The notes under the pieces are model-generated. The model saw only the letters and a program-made list of their open reading frames with translations. It ran no database searches and was not told where the DNA came from. The translations under genes were made by a program, and so were the position numbers. DNA of 64,000 bases from the NCBI RefSeq assembly GCF_042180575.1, contig NZ_CP170094.1, positions 4,030,001 through 4,094,000 of the forward strand. The letters run 5' to 3'. Numbering within the stretch: the stretch's first letter is position 1; the number at the start of each line of letters is the position of its first letter. Shown piece after piece: positions 14,855 through 24,575 of the stretch. The stretch is from Bernardetia sp042180575 (GTDB lineage: Bacteria; Bacteroidota; Bacteroidia; Cytophagales; Bernardetiaceae).

Positions 14855-17242
14855 ATGAAACACTATCTACTACAAGTCATTTGCTTATTCTCATTTTTTA
14901 TTTGGAGTGGTTTGGCTACTGCTCAAGAACAAGGTCAAAAACAGATAATTAAAGTTGTTGGTAATTTAGTAGAAGAAGAAACATCACAACCTGTTCCCTA
15001 CGCTACTGTCGCTCTCTACGCTACCAATACCAAAGAACTCATTACAGGAATGACATCAGATGAGGAAGGACAGTTCTCTATTTCTACTACTTCTACTGAT
15101 TTTTATGTCAAAATTAGTTTTATGGGGTATCAAACTAAAACTATAACAGACTTTGAGATAATTGATAATAAAATAGATTTAGGAATGGTATCACTTGCTC
15201 CAGATACTCAACTGCTAGATGCGATTGTAGTAGAAGGCGAAACTTCTAAAATGACTTTTCAATTAGACAAACGTGTTTTTAATGTAGGTAAAGACCTTAG
15301 CACAACAGGAGCAAGTGCGCTTGAAGTCTTGAATAATGTTCCTTCTGTCAATGTAAATATTGAAGGCGAAATTAGTTTGCGTGGAAGTGGTGGCGTACAA
15401 ATTCTCATCAATGGAAAACCTTCTATTTTGGCTGATGGTTCGGGTAATGCACTCGGTAGCATTACAGCAGATATGATAGAAAGTATTGAGGTAATTACGA
15501 ATCCTTCTGCTAAATATGAAGCCTCTGGTACAGCAGGGATTTTGAATATTATTCTTAAAAAAGAATCGAAAGAAGGTTGGAATGGTTCTATTTCTGCCAA
15601 TACAGGTATTCCTGATAATCATAGTCTTGGAGGAAGTATAAATCGTCGTACCGAAAAATTCAATTTGTTTACTCAGTTTGGGGCTGGCTATCGTTCAATT
15701 CCTAGAATAACTGAATCACGAAGTCAGAATTTACTTAATGGAGAAGTTATTTTAAGTGATGGAAAAGAATTCAGAAACGAAACTTTTTTTAATATTACAC
15801 TCGGAACAGATTATCATTTGAATAAATACAATGTCTTTACGCTCTCAGGAAATTTTGCCTACGAAATAGAAGACCAACCTTCCGAAACCAATTTTAGCTT
15901 TTTGGAAGAGAATAGGCTTGTTTCTAAGTGGAGACGTAATGAAACAACCGAAGCTACTAATCCAAAATGGCAATATGAATTTAACTGGACAAAAACTTTC
16001 AAAAACAACGAAGACCATACTTTTCAAGTGAGTGCTTTGGGAAGTTTTTTTGGAAAAGATCTTTCCTCTCAGTTTGTTGATAGAACTTTAGAGGGCGAAA
16101 ATATAGATACTAATCAGCGTACAGCGACTACTTTTCAGAAAGCAGATTATACATTCAAAGCAGATTATGTCAATCCATTATCAGAAAATTATACTATCGA
16201 AACAGGTACACTGTATGTAATTAATGATGTAGGAAATGATTTTGAAGTGCAAAATTTTGAAAATGGCGAGTACATAACCAACCTAGATTTTACTAATAAT
16301 TTTGAATGGAATCAAAAAGTATTGGGTGTTTATGCGACTGGTGCTTTTGAAAATAAAATTTGGGGAATAAAAGCAGGTTTGCGTGTAGAAAATACAGACC
16401 TTCAAACTTTACTAACCACTACCGATGAGGCAAATTCTCAAAACTTTACTAATCTTTTTCCTTCTCTACATACTTCCTATAAAGTATCAGAAAATCTTGC
16501 ACTTCAAGCAGGATATTCTAGGCGTGTTTTCAGACCAAGATTATGGGATTTGAATCCTTTTTTTAATATTAGAAACAATTTTAATATTCGTGCAGGTAAT
16601 CCAAACCTTCAACCTGAATTTACAGATTCGTATGAACTGACAAGTATTTATGATATTGGAGAAGCCTCAATGAGTTCTAGTTTTTATCATAGATATACGA
16701 CCGATGTAGTAGAGCGAGTTTCTACTTTTTCTGATAATGTTACGGTTACTACACCTCAAAATATTGGAACAAATTCTCTTTTTGGTTTTGAAACAAATGG
16801 AAAATACAGTCCTGTAAAGTGGCTTACTTTTAATGGTAATTTTAATTATACTTATTTTGACCGTAAAGGAGTTTTTGAGAATCAAAACTTTGATTTTACA
16901 GGCAATCAGTGGTCAGCTCGTTTAGACTCAAAAATAAAATTACCTGCTGATATTGATTTCGAAATAACTGGAAATTATCGCTCTAGTTTCGAAACTGTAC
17001 AGGGCAATCAAAGTGGTTTTGCTTTTATGAATCTAGGTATTCGCAAAAAGTTTATCAAAGGTAAAGTAGTAGCAAATTTAGGAGTTAGAGATGTATTTGC
17101 ATCTAGGATTCAAGAAAATTTTGTAAACCAACCTACCTTCGAAATATATAATTTTAGACAACGTGGACGTTTCATAACCTTTGGTGTAAGTTATGCCTTT
17201 GGGAAAGGAGAAGCAATGAGTTATTCAGGAAGAAGACGATAA
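14855..17242 (+). CDS. TonB-dependent outer-membrane receptor-like protein
   Basis: 795 residues. Signal peptide about 1-23 (...WSGLATAQ). Residues about 30-115 are a carboxypeptidase-regulatory-like domain (VPYATVALYAT..., FSISTTSTDFYVKISFMGYQ). A plug domain follows (SALEVLNNVPSVNVNIEGEI, SLRGSGGVQILINGKPS, IEVITNPSAKYEASG), then a C-terminal outer-membrane beta-barrel family 3 region (NPFFNIRNNFNIRAGNPNLQ, EFTDSYELTS) to the end. It is predicted to import or bind an unknown ligand at the outer membrane. No SusD partner is adjacent, so it is not a classic Sus locus. Confidence 0.9.
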   Translation: MKHYLLQVICLFSFFIWSGLATAQEQGQKQIIKVVGNLVEEETSQPVPYATVALYATNTKELITGMTSDEEGQFSISTTSTDFYVKISFMGYQTKTITDFEIIDNKIDLGMVSLAPDTQLLDAIVVEGETSKMTFQLDKRVFNVGKDLSTTGASALEVLNNVPSVNVNIEGEISLRGSGGVQILINGKPSILADGSGNALGSITADMIESIEVITNPSAKYEASGTAGILNIILKKESKEGWNGSISANTGIPDNHSLGGSINRRTEKFNLFTQFGAGYRSIPRITESRSQNLLNGEVILSDGKEFRNETFFNITLGTDYHLNKYNVFTLSGNFAYEIEDQPSETNFSFLEENRLVSKWRRNETTEATNPKWQYEFNWTKTFKNNEDHTFQVSALGSFFGKDLSSQFVDRTLEGENIDTNQRTATTFQKADYTFKADYVNPLSENYTIETGTLYVINDVGNDFEVQNFENGEYITNLDFTNNFEWNQKVLGVYATGAFENKIWGIKAGLRVENTDLQTLLTTTDEANSQNFTNLFPSLHTSYKVSENLALQAGYSRRVFRPRLWDLNPFFNIRNNFNIRAGNPNLQPEFTDSYELTSIYDIGEASMSSSFYHRYTTDVVERVSTFSDNVTVTTPQNIGTNSLFGFETNGKYSPVKWLTFNGNFNYTYFDRKGVFENQNFDFTGNQWSARLDSKIKLPADIDFEITGNYRSSFETVQGNQSGFAFMNLGIRKKFIKGKVVANLGVRDVFASRIQENFVNQPTFEIYNFRQRGRFITFGVSYAFGKGEAMSYSGRRR

Positions 17243-17313
17243 GGCAAAAGTATAGAAGTTAAGATATTTTGTCCTAACAATAATTCAATAATTTTGAGAG
17301 ATTCAATTAAATT

Positions 17314-18048
17314 ATGCAATCAAAAGTAATAGGTATTATTGGAGGCATAGGACCTTATGCTGGGCTAGATGTCAATAAAAAAATTTATGATAATACTATC
17401 GCATCCCAAGATAAACACCATTTAGATGTAGTGTGTCTATCATTTTGCCAAAATATACCTGACAGGTCGGAGTTTCTTTTGGGCAAAACTTCTAAAAACC
17501 CTGCTTTATACATTACTGAAAAAGTTAAGACATACAAATTAGACGTTATTGGAATTGCCTGCAATACATTTCATGCGCCATCTATTTTTGAGGTATTCAA
17601 ATCTGAAATGGGAATATCAAATAAAAGAGTCCAAATTGTACACTTGCCAAACGAAGTGAAAAAAGTAGCTCTTAGAAAATTTAATCATACTACTATTGGA
17701 GTTTTGTCATCATTAGGAACTTTTGAGGCAAATATTTATCAAGATACTTTTAAAGATGTTCCAATCCATCTAAAATTTCTAGATAAAAGTGGAAGAAATG
17801 CGATTCACGAAGCTCTATATAATGAACATTGGGGCATAAAATACAATGGAAAGCTTTCTCAAAAGGCAAAAAAAAATATTGAAACCGAAATAAATAAGTT
17901 TGAAAATGTTGATGCTATTTTATTTGCTTGTACTGAACTACCCTTGATTATCAAAAATATAGATTCATCAAAGCCAATAATAGACCCTAACCTAATATTA
18001 GCAAGAGCATTAATTCGAGAAGTAGATCCTTTCAAATTAAAAGAATAA
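17314..18048 (+). CDS. Aspartate/glutamate racemase family protein
   Basis: 244 residues. It has the family hallmarks: IGIIGGIGPYAG at the N-terminus, the first catalytic cysteine in IACNTFH (Cys83), and the second in ILFACTELPLII (Cys about 206). Such enzymes racemise Asp or Glu, or act as hydantoin or maleate enzymes, without pyridoxal phosphate. The GxGP motif and AC-N-T favour an amino-acid racemase. The next gene, 403 bp away, is a D-Ala-D-Ala-ligase-like ATP-grasp enzyme, but a repeat-rich gap separates them. Confidence 0.88.
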   Translation: MQSKVIGIIGGIGPYAGLDVNKKIYDNTIASQDKHHLDVVCLSFCQNIPDRSEFLLGKTSKNPALYITEKVKTYKLDVIGIACNTFHAPSIFEVFKSEMGISNKRVQIVHLPNEVKKVALRKFNHTTIGVLSSLGTFEANIYQDTFKDVPIHLKFLDKSGRNAIHEALYNEHWGIKYNGKLSQKAKKNIETEINKFENVDAILFACTELPLIIKNIDSSKPIIDPNLILARALIREVDPFKLKE

Positions 18049-18189
18049 ACCTGAAATAACTTTCCATACACTTACTGTTTTACCTTTATTTTGACATAAA
18101 CCAAAGACTTAGATAAAATAATGCTTTTTGTTTTGAAAGTAGTAATCTTTTTTGGAAGAAATTTATATATTTGGAAAAGGCTCTTTTGG

Positions 18190-18304
18190 TAATCAACTCA
18201 AGTTGTGTATAACAGACTTCCCAGTCTATTATGAAAGTAAAAAAAATGACTTTATTCAGACTAGGAAGTCTAAAATACTTATACCACAAAACGTGAGTTG
18301 ATTA
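18190..18304. repeat. Large interrupted palindrome (115 bp)
   Basis: Outer arms taatcaactca / tgagttgatta (11 of 11) and inner arms agacttcccagtct / agactaggaagtct (13 of 14) can pair into one long bulged hairpin. There is no T tract, so it is unlikely to be a simple terminator. A MITE-like remnant or a structured RNA are options. Confidence 0.65.
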
Positions 18305-18354
18305 TAATGGTAAGCATACATCCAAGAATTTTAGAAAAAACAAGGGTTATGTAC

Positions 18355-18387
18355 CTGCCTTTATTGGTGTTTTAGTGAAACGAAATC
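18355..18387 (-). repeat. Dispersed 33-bp repeat, copy 2
   Basis: Its reverse complement matches 355-387 at 30 of 33 bases, so it lies in the opposite orientation 18 kb away. Confidence 0.7.
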
Positions 18388-18451
18388 AATAAAAATATAA
18401 TTTATTGTATATCACATTGTACTATAATTTTAAACAAAAAACAACTTACTC

Positions 18452-19564
18452 ATGAAAATACTACTTATCAATAGCAAAAATCATTGGACTCATGGATGGT
18501 TTACTTCTCCTTCCGACTTAAAAACTGCAATAAATGTTTTGCATAAAGCAGGCATAGAAGTAACAACAACAGAAGTAGAAAACATTGTGCAATTAGAAAA
18601 AACCTTAGATGAGCTTTCTTCGGATACTTTAGTTTGGTCAAATGCTTATTTTGTCGATGATGAAAATAATAAGGTTGTTTGGTTAAATGAATACCTAGAA
18701 AATCGCAATTTGCCTTTTGTGGGTTCTGATTCTAAGACACTTCAAAGCGTTCTAAAAAAAGATGTTTGTCAAGCAATATTGAAAGAAAATCAATCGCCAA
18801 TTCCTTTTTTTACTCTTATTACTCGTGAAAATATACATGAAATTGATACTTTAATTTCTCAATTTTCTGATTATCCGTACCCACTTGTATTAAAACCTAC
18901 TGCCGAATCGGGTAGTATTGGTGTTTGCTTGGCAAAAAATCAAGAAGAAGTAAAAGAATACACCTCTCAAATTTTAAATGACTTTCCACATAGCGATGTA
19001 ATTATCGAAGAGTTTTTACCGAGTGATGATATTACGTGTGGTTATCTTCAGCTAGGTAATGATGTTTTGCTTTTACCGACGGCTTATATTGTAAAAAGCG
19101 TACCAGGTAAAAATAATATTCTTAATCGTCAGGAAAGACTTCGTTCGTGGGATAAAGACGATAAAATACAACCCTATATTTCAGATGAAGCTATTCTGAG
19201 CCAACTGAAAACACATATTGCACCCATAGCAAAAGCCCTAAACGTACAAGGTATTACTCGTATTGATGGCAGATTGGATAAAGAGGGAACTTTGCGCTTT
19301 TTTGATGTCAATGGTTTGCCTGCTCTAGGTTTTCCAGATGGTGTGATGGTCAAACAGTGTATTACTTGTTTTCCTAACTACTCTGAAATGGAAGTTTTTG
19401 AAGGTCTTATTCATACCATTGCATTGAATGCTTTTTTACAACATGGGATAGAAGCTCCAGAAATACTACAAAAACACAATCTTTTTACAATGGATAGCGA
19501 CATAATTATCAGAAGTAAAATAGTTGATAACAAGGATTCAAAACAAAATTTGGTAATTCAATAA
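18452..19564 (+). CDS. ATP-grasp ligase, D-alanine-D-alanine ligase-like
   Basis: 370 residues. ATP-grasp signature segments are present: PYPLVLKPTAESGSIGV (nucleotide-binding Lys and Gly loop), DVIIEEFLPSDDITCG (adenine/hinge region), and FDVNGLPALGF (metal-binding Asp-x-Asn). The architecture matches the D-Ala-D-Ala ligase-like group, but the C-terminus differs (NGLPALGFPDGV instead of the usual NTMPGFT), so the substrate pair is uncertain. It may ligate another D-amino acid or peptide. A racemase lies upstream and fhs follows 78 bp later. Confidence 0.8.
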   Translation: MKILLINSKNHWTHGWFTSPSDLKTAINVLHKAGIEVTTTEVENIVQLEKTLDELSSDTLVWSNAYFVDDENNKVVWLNEYLENRNLPFVGSDSKTLQSVLKKDVCQAILKENQSPIPFFTLITRENIHEIDTLISQFSDYPYPLVLKPTAESGSIGVCLAKNQEEVKEYTSQILNDFPHSDVIIEEFLPSDDITCGYLQLGNDVLLLPTAYIVKSVPGKNNILNRQERLRSWDKDDKIQPYISDEAILSQLKTHIAPIAKALNVQGITRIDGRLDKEGTLRFFDVNGLPALGFPDGVMVKQCITCFPNYSEMEVFEGLIHTIALNAFLQHGIEAPEILQKHNLFTMDSDIIIRSKIVDNKDSKQNLVIQ

Positions 19565-19642
19565 ATTATAAAGTAGATAATTTTTTATTTAAAATTCCAT
19601 CAATCCTGTAAATCCTTAACAAACTACAAAAAATAACTTACC

Positions 19643-21325
19643 ATGAAATCTGATATAGAAATCTCTCGCCAAACCAAACTATTACCTATTGCAGAAATAG
19701 CAAAAAAAGTAACTATTCCAACAGAAGAATTAATTCCTTATGGAAAATATATTGCAAAATTACCTTTAGAATTACTTGATTTTAAGAATAATTCTGAAAA
19801 ACAAAGTCAAAAGTCAAGTTTAATTTTAGTAACTTCTATTACACCCACAAAAGCTGGAGTAGGAAAAACAACCACTTCGGTAGGTTTGGGATTAGGACTT
19901 GCAAAGATTGGAAAAAAGGCGATTGTAGCACTCCGTGAGCCTTCTCTAGGACCTTGTTTTGGAATGAAAGGAGGCGCAGCAGGTGGAGGTTATGCACAGG
20001 TTTTGCCAATGGAAAATATCAATTTGCATTTTACAGGCGATTTTCATGCTATTACTTCGGCAAATAATATGATTGCTGCTCTTTTGGATAATTATCAGTT
20101 TCAAAATAGAGGTTCTGAAAATCAGCTTCGTCAAGTTCTTTGGAAACGAGTTTTGGATGTCAATGACCGTTCGCTTAGAAATGTAGTTACAGGGTTGGGA
20201 AGTATTAGTAATGGAGTGCCGACCGAAACAGGTTTTGATATTACGCCTGCTTCCGAAATTATGGCGATTTTGTGTCTTTCGAATGATTTGGAAGACTTGA
20301 AAGCTAGAATCGGAAATATTTTATTAGGATATAGAGTAAAACAAGAACCAGTTTTTGTAAAAGATTTAGGCTTTGAAGGCGCAATTACAGTACTTTTGAA
20401 AGATGCTATTCAACCAAATTTAGTTCAGACAACTGAAAATACAGCTTCAATTATTCATGGAGGACCTTTTGCAAATATTGCTCATGGTTGTAATTCAGTT
20501 TTGGCTACCAAAATGGCTCTTCATTTTGCTGATTATGTAGTTACGGAAGCTGGTTTTGGAGCAGATTTGGGAGCTGAAAAATTTATGAATATAAAGTGTC
20601 GTAAGTCTGGACTTTCTCCAAAAATTACTGTTATCGTAGCTACTTCTCAAGCTCTAAAACTTCATGGAAATATAGCAGAATCGGAAATCAAGAAACCGAA
20701 TTTGGAAGGAATAAAAGAAGGAACAAAAAACCTAGAAAAGCATATCGAAAATATGCAGTCTTTTGGACAATCGGTGGTTGTGGCTTTTAATAAATTTAGT
20801 TTTGATACAGATGAAGAGATTGAATTTTTGAAAGAGTTTTGTCATTCGAAAAATGTAAAATTTGCTATCAATAATGGCTTTTTGGAAGGTGGAAAAGGAG
20901 CAGAACAACTAGCCCAAACGGTTGTAGAAATGTGTCAAGATAATCCTTCAAAGCCTTTAGCATTTACATATCAAAATGAAGACGATATAGAAACCAAAAT
21001 CAAAAAAGTAGCTCAAAAAATTTATGGAGCAAATACTATTTCGTTATCTGATAAAGCTCAAAAAATGCTTACTAAGATAAATAATTTAGGTTTTTCTCAT
21101 TTTCCTATTTGTATTGCCAAAACACAATATTCTTTTTCTGATGATGCCAAAAGATTGGGTGTAGCTAAAGATTTTACACTCAATGTTGAAGATTTGGTTA
21201 TCAATAGTGGTGCTGAATTTATTGTGGCTGTTGCAGGTGCAATTATGAGAATGCCAGGATTGCCAAAAGAACCACAAGCATTACAAATTGATATAAAAGA
21301 TGGATTTATAGAAGGCTTGAGTTAG
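19643..21325 (+). CDS. fhs: Formate-tetrahydrofolate ligase
   Basis: 560 residues, the usual length. It makes 10-formyl-THF from formate, THF and ATP for one-carbon metabolism. The P-loop-like ITPTKAGVGKTTTSVGLG, then LREPSLGPCFGMKGGAAGGG and FTGDFHAITSANNMIAA, are diagnostic. VVTEAGFGADLGAEKF and the C-terminal 'IMRMPGLPKEPQALQIDI' complete the family pattern. It follows the ATP-grasp gene by 78 bp on the same strand. Confidence 0.97.
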   Translation: MKSDIEISRQTKLLPIAEIAKKVTIPTEELIPYGKYIAKLPLELLDFKNNSEKQSQKSSLILVTSITPTKAGVGKTTTSVGLGLGLAKIGKKAIVALREPSLGPCFGMKGGAAGGGYAQVLPMENINLHFTGDFHAITSANNMIAALLDNYQFQNRGSENQLRQVLWKRVLDVNDRSLRNVVTGLGSISNGVPTETGFDITPASEIMAILCLSNDLEDLKARIGNILLGYRVKQEPVFVKDLGFEGAITVLLKDAIQPNLVQTTENTASIIHGGPFANIAHGCNSVLATKMALHFADYVVTEAGFGADLGAEKFMNIKCRKSGLSPKITVIVATSQALKLHGNIAESEIKKPNLEGIKEGTKNLEKHIENMQSFGQSVVVAFNKFSFDTDEEIEFLKEFCHSKNVKFAINNGFLEGGKGAEQLAQTVVEMCQDNPSKPLAFTYQNEDDIETKIKKVAQKIYGANTISLSDKAQKMLTKINNLGFSHFPICIAKTQYSFSDDAKRLGVAKDFTLNVEDLVINSGAEFIVAVAGAIMRMPGLPKEPQALQIDIKDGFIEGLS

Positions 21326-21664
21326 GTTTTTAGTCTAGCTCATTTATAGGCTAAAAGGCTTGTATTTTTCTAGCCTACCATTTTAAAATTCATCAATAAA
21401 TTAATATTGTTGTAATCCATCAATAATAGATAAGTAGTTACTTTGTGTAAAACAAGGGAAGATTAAAAGGAAATACTAAAGTTGTTAAGCTATTTTATCA
21501 TTTTTTAAAGAATTATTTTTTTTAAATAAGTATTTATGGCAACAACTATTCTTTATTTCCGTATAATAAATCACAATAGTAAAACTATCAAAAAATCTAT
21601 GCACTCAAAAGATAGTTTGGACAAAATAACAATAACTACTTTACTTTAAATAACTTATAACCCA
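21326..21664. other. Gap after fhs: nothing definite
   Basis: 339 bp of AT-rich DNA. A weak taggct / agccta pairing near 21348-21382 may end the fhs transcript. No promoter or RNA could be supported. Confidence 0.4.
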
Positions 21665-21868
21665 ATGAAAAACTATGTTTTTTTTCAGCAAAAAGAAAAT
21701 TTGACGATTTGGGCTTTGACAGTATTGATAATTATGGCTTTTGTGATGATGCATTTTCAATATAAAAAAACAGCACAAAATTCAGAATATCCGAATGCTA
21801 CAACAAGCAAAGCAAGAGTAAGCACACCTAATCAAACAGAAGTACCTCATCTAATACCTGCATTATAA
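21665..21868 (+). CDS. Small single-span membrane protein
   Basis: 67 residues: a short cytoplasmic start, one hydrophobic helix (about 16-34, LTIWALTVLIIMAFVMMHF), then a Ser/Thr/Asn/Pro-rich tail. No family recognised. It stands alone between fhs and a glycosyltransferase, followed by a strong terminator. Confidence 0.45.
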   Translation: MKNYVFFQQKENLTIWALTVLIIMAFVMMHFQYKKTAQNSEYPNATTSKARVSTPNQTEVPHLIPAL

Positions 21869-21943
21869 TTTTAGAGTTTATTTTGTTAGAAAAAACAAAT
21901 AGCACAAATAAAACTTTACTTTACTAAAAAAAATACCGTCCTT

Positions 21944-21985
21944 TAAACCATCAATTAGAATCTACTAATTGGTGGTTTTTGTTTT
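21944..21985 (+). terminator. Terminator after the small membrane protein
   Basis: Stem aaaccatcaattag / ctaattggtggttt (one G-T pair) followed by T-rich sequence. Confidence 0.8.
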
Positions 21986-22011
21986 TATTACATTTCGCAA
22001 ACTAAAAAAAT

Positions 22012-22032
22012 GCCTTTATTGATATTTTAGCA
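22012..22032 (-). repeat. Degenerate relative of the 33-bp repeat core
   Basis: gcctttattgatattttagca matches the 21-base core at 18357-18377 at 17 of 21 positions, in the same orientation as that copy. It lies just upstream of the glycosyltransferase start. Confidence 0.4.
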
Positions 22033-22055
22033 TAGCAACATCAACAAAATAATAT

Positions 22056-23219
22056 ATGATGAAAATAGCTTATTTATCTACTTTTTATCCTTTTCGTGGA
22101 GGAATTGCACAGTTTAATGCGCTTTTGTATCGCAATTTTGAGAAATTAAATATTTCTGTTTCTGCTTATAATTTTACTACGCAATATCCCGAATTTCTCT
22201 TTCCAGGGCAGACACAATACTCTACTTCGGAAGACAATGCAGACCAAATTCCGACACAACGAATCATCAGTAGTATAAATCCAATTTCCTATCTACAAAC
22301 GACTTCCAAAATCTCAAAAGAAGAACCTAATTTGCTTTTGATGCGCTACTGGTTGCCTTTTTTTGCGCCAGCTTTAGCAACAGTTTCTAAGAAATTGAAG
22401 AAAAAAGGAACAAAATCGATTGTCATTGTAGATAATATGATTCCCCACGAAAAACGTTTTTTTGATGAGATTTTTACAAAATATTTTCTCAAAAATACAG
22501 ATGCGTATATTGTGATGAGCAAATCTGTGGAGAAAGATCTTTTAGAACGAAAACCAAATGCAAAATATATCTTTCATCCACATCCAATTTATGAGCATTT
22601 TGGAGAAAAAGTAGAACGAAAAGAAGCATTAGAAAAACTAGGACTTTCAGAAATAGAAGGAATTGATAAAATTGAAGATAAAAAAATATTACTTTATTTT
22701 GGTTTTGTCAGAAAATATAAAGGCTTGGATTTACTTTTAGAAGCCTTTAAAGAATTAGATAATGATTATTTTTTGATTATTGCAGGAGAATCATATTTAT
22801 CAGATAACGAAAATAAAGAGCTTCAAAATCTTTTAGATAATCATCCAAAAAAACAAAATATTGATACTCGTCTGCGTTATGTTTCGGATAGTGAAGTAAA
22901 TCTACTTTTTTCGGCTGCTGATGCTAATGTTTTGCCTTACAGACACGCTACTCAAAGTGGAGTTACAGCAATCGCTTTTCATTTTGAAGTTCCGTCTGTT
23001 GTTACAGATGTAGGAGGACTTCGTGATTTGATAGAGCCTTACGATGCAGGTACAATAGCCGAAAATGCGACACCAAAAGCCATTCAGAATGCAATAGAAG
23101 AGCTTTTTGATAAAAAGAAAGACATAGATTATGGCGAAAACCTACGTGTTTTTAAAGAAAAGTATTCATGGGAAAACCTAGCAAAGAAAATTTTAGAGCT
23201 GTATGAAGAAATAGAATAG
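22056..23219 (+). CDS. GT4-type glycosyltransferase
   Basis: 387 residues, GT-B fold. The N-terminus KIAYLSTFYPFRGGIAQFNA is the GT4 nucleotide-free half with the Gly-rich acceptor loop. The C-terminal half has LLYFGFVRKYKGLDLLLEAF, then YVSDSEVNLLFSAADANVLPYR, then the sugar-nucleotide motif QSGVTAIAFHFEVPSVVTDVGG. It is predicted to transfer a sugar to a surface glycan, lipid or capsule precursor. Donor and acceptor are unknown, and no polysaccharide cluster surrounds it. Confidence 0.85.
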   Translation: MMKIAYLSTFYPFRGGIAQFNALLYRNFEKLNISVSAYNFTTQYPEFLFPGQTQYSTSEDNADQIPTQRIISSINPISYLQTTSKISKEEPNLLLMRYWLPFFAPALATVSKKLKKKGTKSIVIVDNMIPHEKRFFDEIFTKYFLKNTDAYIVMSKSVEKDLLERKPNAKYIFHPHPIYEHFGEKVERKEALEKLGLSEIEGIDKIEDKKILLYFGFVRKYKGLDLLLEAFKELDNDYFLIIAGESYLSDNENKELQNLLDNHPKKQNIDTRLRYVSDSEVNLLFSAADANVLPYRHATQSGVTAIAFHFEVPSVVTDVGGLRDLIEPYDAGTIAENATPKAIQNAIEELFDKKKDIDYGENLRVFKEKYSWENLAKKILELYEEIE

Positions 23220-23401
23220 CTTTTTCTATTCGACAAAAACCCATTATTCCTCTATCAACAAAGTATTGATGGCTAACTATTTGAACTTATTAGTGTTACA
23301 ATAACAAATCCTATTCTATAAATAATTCAATAAAAAATACACAAGACAAAGCTATAAACTGCTATTACTAAATAAAAAAAAGTAGTTTGTAATTTTTTTC
23401 C

Positions 23402-23431
23402 TTGTCATAACTTTCTATTCTATTTACTTTG
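23402..23431 (+). promoter_or_regulatory. Candidate promoter of the gene at 23443
   Basis: TTG at 23402-23404 and TTACTTTG at 23424-23431, 19 bp apart, resemble the Bacteroidota -33/-7 pair (TTTG / TAnnTTTG) with one deviation. It lies immediately upstream of the start codon region. Confidence 0.35.
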
Positions 23432-23442
23432 TAGCAACGGAT

Positions 23443-24450
23443 ATGAACATAAATAATAATATACAGAATAATATAAATACGAATTCAGAGAATAATTCTG
23501 TCAAAAAATCGTCTAGTTTAAAGCCTATTTTTCCTTCTGTCAAGCGTCCTGCTGTAGATCAACCTTTGGCACAAACGACACACAAAAATTTCATTGATAC
23601 ACCCACTCATTTCGAAACAGATTATATTTCTATGAAATGGCTTCCAGAAAAACGTCGTATTGATGTAATTTGGAAACAGTTTGTGAGTGAGGACAAAGTT
23701 CGTGAAGTGCTTTTGAGAGAAGTGGCTATGATTCGGCACACAAAAGTAACATGTCTTTTTTTAGATGCTCAAAAATTCAAAGGAACAAATCCAAATATTC
23801 CTCGCTGGGCAAATGAAGTTTGGTCGCAAATGGTGCATGACGCAGGTTTGAAACATTTTGCTACTGTGGTTTCGGATAAAGATATTTTTGCTGTTTTTTC
23901 TTTAAAATATGGAATGGGAGAAAAGCTCATGTCGCTTGTTAATTGTGCCGTTTTTAAGACGATAGAAGAAGGAGAAGTATGGTTAAGACAATATACACAT
24001 CCTGAAAGTCCTGTTTATAGTGATGACGAATTGGAGGAAGTGATGGAAGAATATGAAAATCCAACAACAGATTATGACAAAAATAATATAGTTGCAGAAA
24101 CTGAAAAAATTGAAAAAACACCAAAGCCTAGCTTCAATACTGAAATTGATAAAGAAGAAATAACCAAAGAAGAGAAGGAGATAGTTGAAACAGAAATGAC
24201 AACACCGATTTCAAAATTTGATACAGAAACAGAACTTCAACACTTTAATTTGGAACAAGAAATAACAGAACAGGAAACACAAAATGACTTTGAAGAAGAG
24301 GAAGAAGAAATAGATGAAGAAGATGATAATAGACTTTCTCAAATTCAAGTCTTTTCAGATTTTGAGGATTTAGAAAATCATATACAAAACATAGAATCTA
24401 AATATAAAACAAAAGATGAGTGTTCAGATGATTCTGAAAGTCAAAGTTGA
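23443..24450 (+). CDS. Hypothetical STAS/SpoIIAA-like protein with acidic tail
   Basis: 335 residues. Residues about 45-190 look like a compact alpha/beta domain (FETDYISMKWLPEKRRIDVI, VTCLFLDAQKFKGTN, GLKHFATVVSDKDIFAVFS) similar in layout to the SpoIIAA/STAS-like proteins common in Cytophagales. The C-terminal ~140 residues are strongly acidic and of low complexity (many Glu/Asp/Thr), probably disordered. The N-terminal 30 residues are Asn-rich. Cytoplasmic; function unknown. Confidence 0.55.
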   Translation: MNINNNIQNNINTNSENNSVKKSSSLKPIFPSVKRPAVDQPLAQTTHKNFIDTPTHFETDYISMKWLPEKRRIDVIWKQFVSEDKVREVLLREVAMIRHTKVTCLFLDAQKFKGTNPNIPRWANEVWSQMVHDAGLKHFATVVSDKDIFAVFSLKYGMGEKLMSLVNCAVFKTIEEGEVWLRQYTHPESPVYSDDELEEVMEEYENPTTDYDKNNIVAETEKIEKTPKPSFNTEIDKEEITKEEKEIVETEMTTPISKFDTETELQHFNLEQEITEQETQNDFEEEEEEIDEEDDNRLSQIQVFSDFEDLENHIQNIESKYKTKDECSDDSESQS

Positions 24451-24520
24451 TTTTGTTTTTCTAAAAATAAATGAGTACAATTTTTGTTAAAACAACGTAG
24501 TATTATTTTTGTTATAGTTA

Positions 24521-24552
24521 TACAGTTCTTTCAATAGGAACTGTATTTTTTT
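24521..24552 (+). terminator. Terminator of the STAS-like gene
   Basis: Stem tacagttc / gaactgta with a T run, 24 bp before the start codon of the DUF4382 gene. Confidence 0.75.
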
Positions 24553-24575
24553 ATCTTGAAACTAAAGAACATATT

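Larger units (their letters stand above)
18049..18451. other. Gap holding a large palindrome and a dispersed repeat
   Basis: 403 bp without a gene. It holds the 115-bp palindrome at 18190-18304 and repeat copy 2 at 18355-18387. The rest is AT-rich and shows no clear promoter. Confidence 0.6.

Noticed and set aside
18086..18289. Minus-strand 67-codon frame
   Set aside because: Lies across the large palindrome; no coding character.
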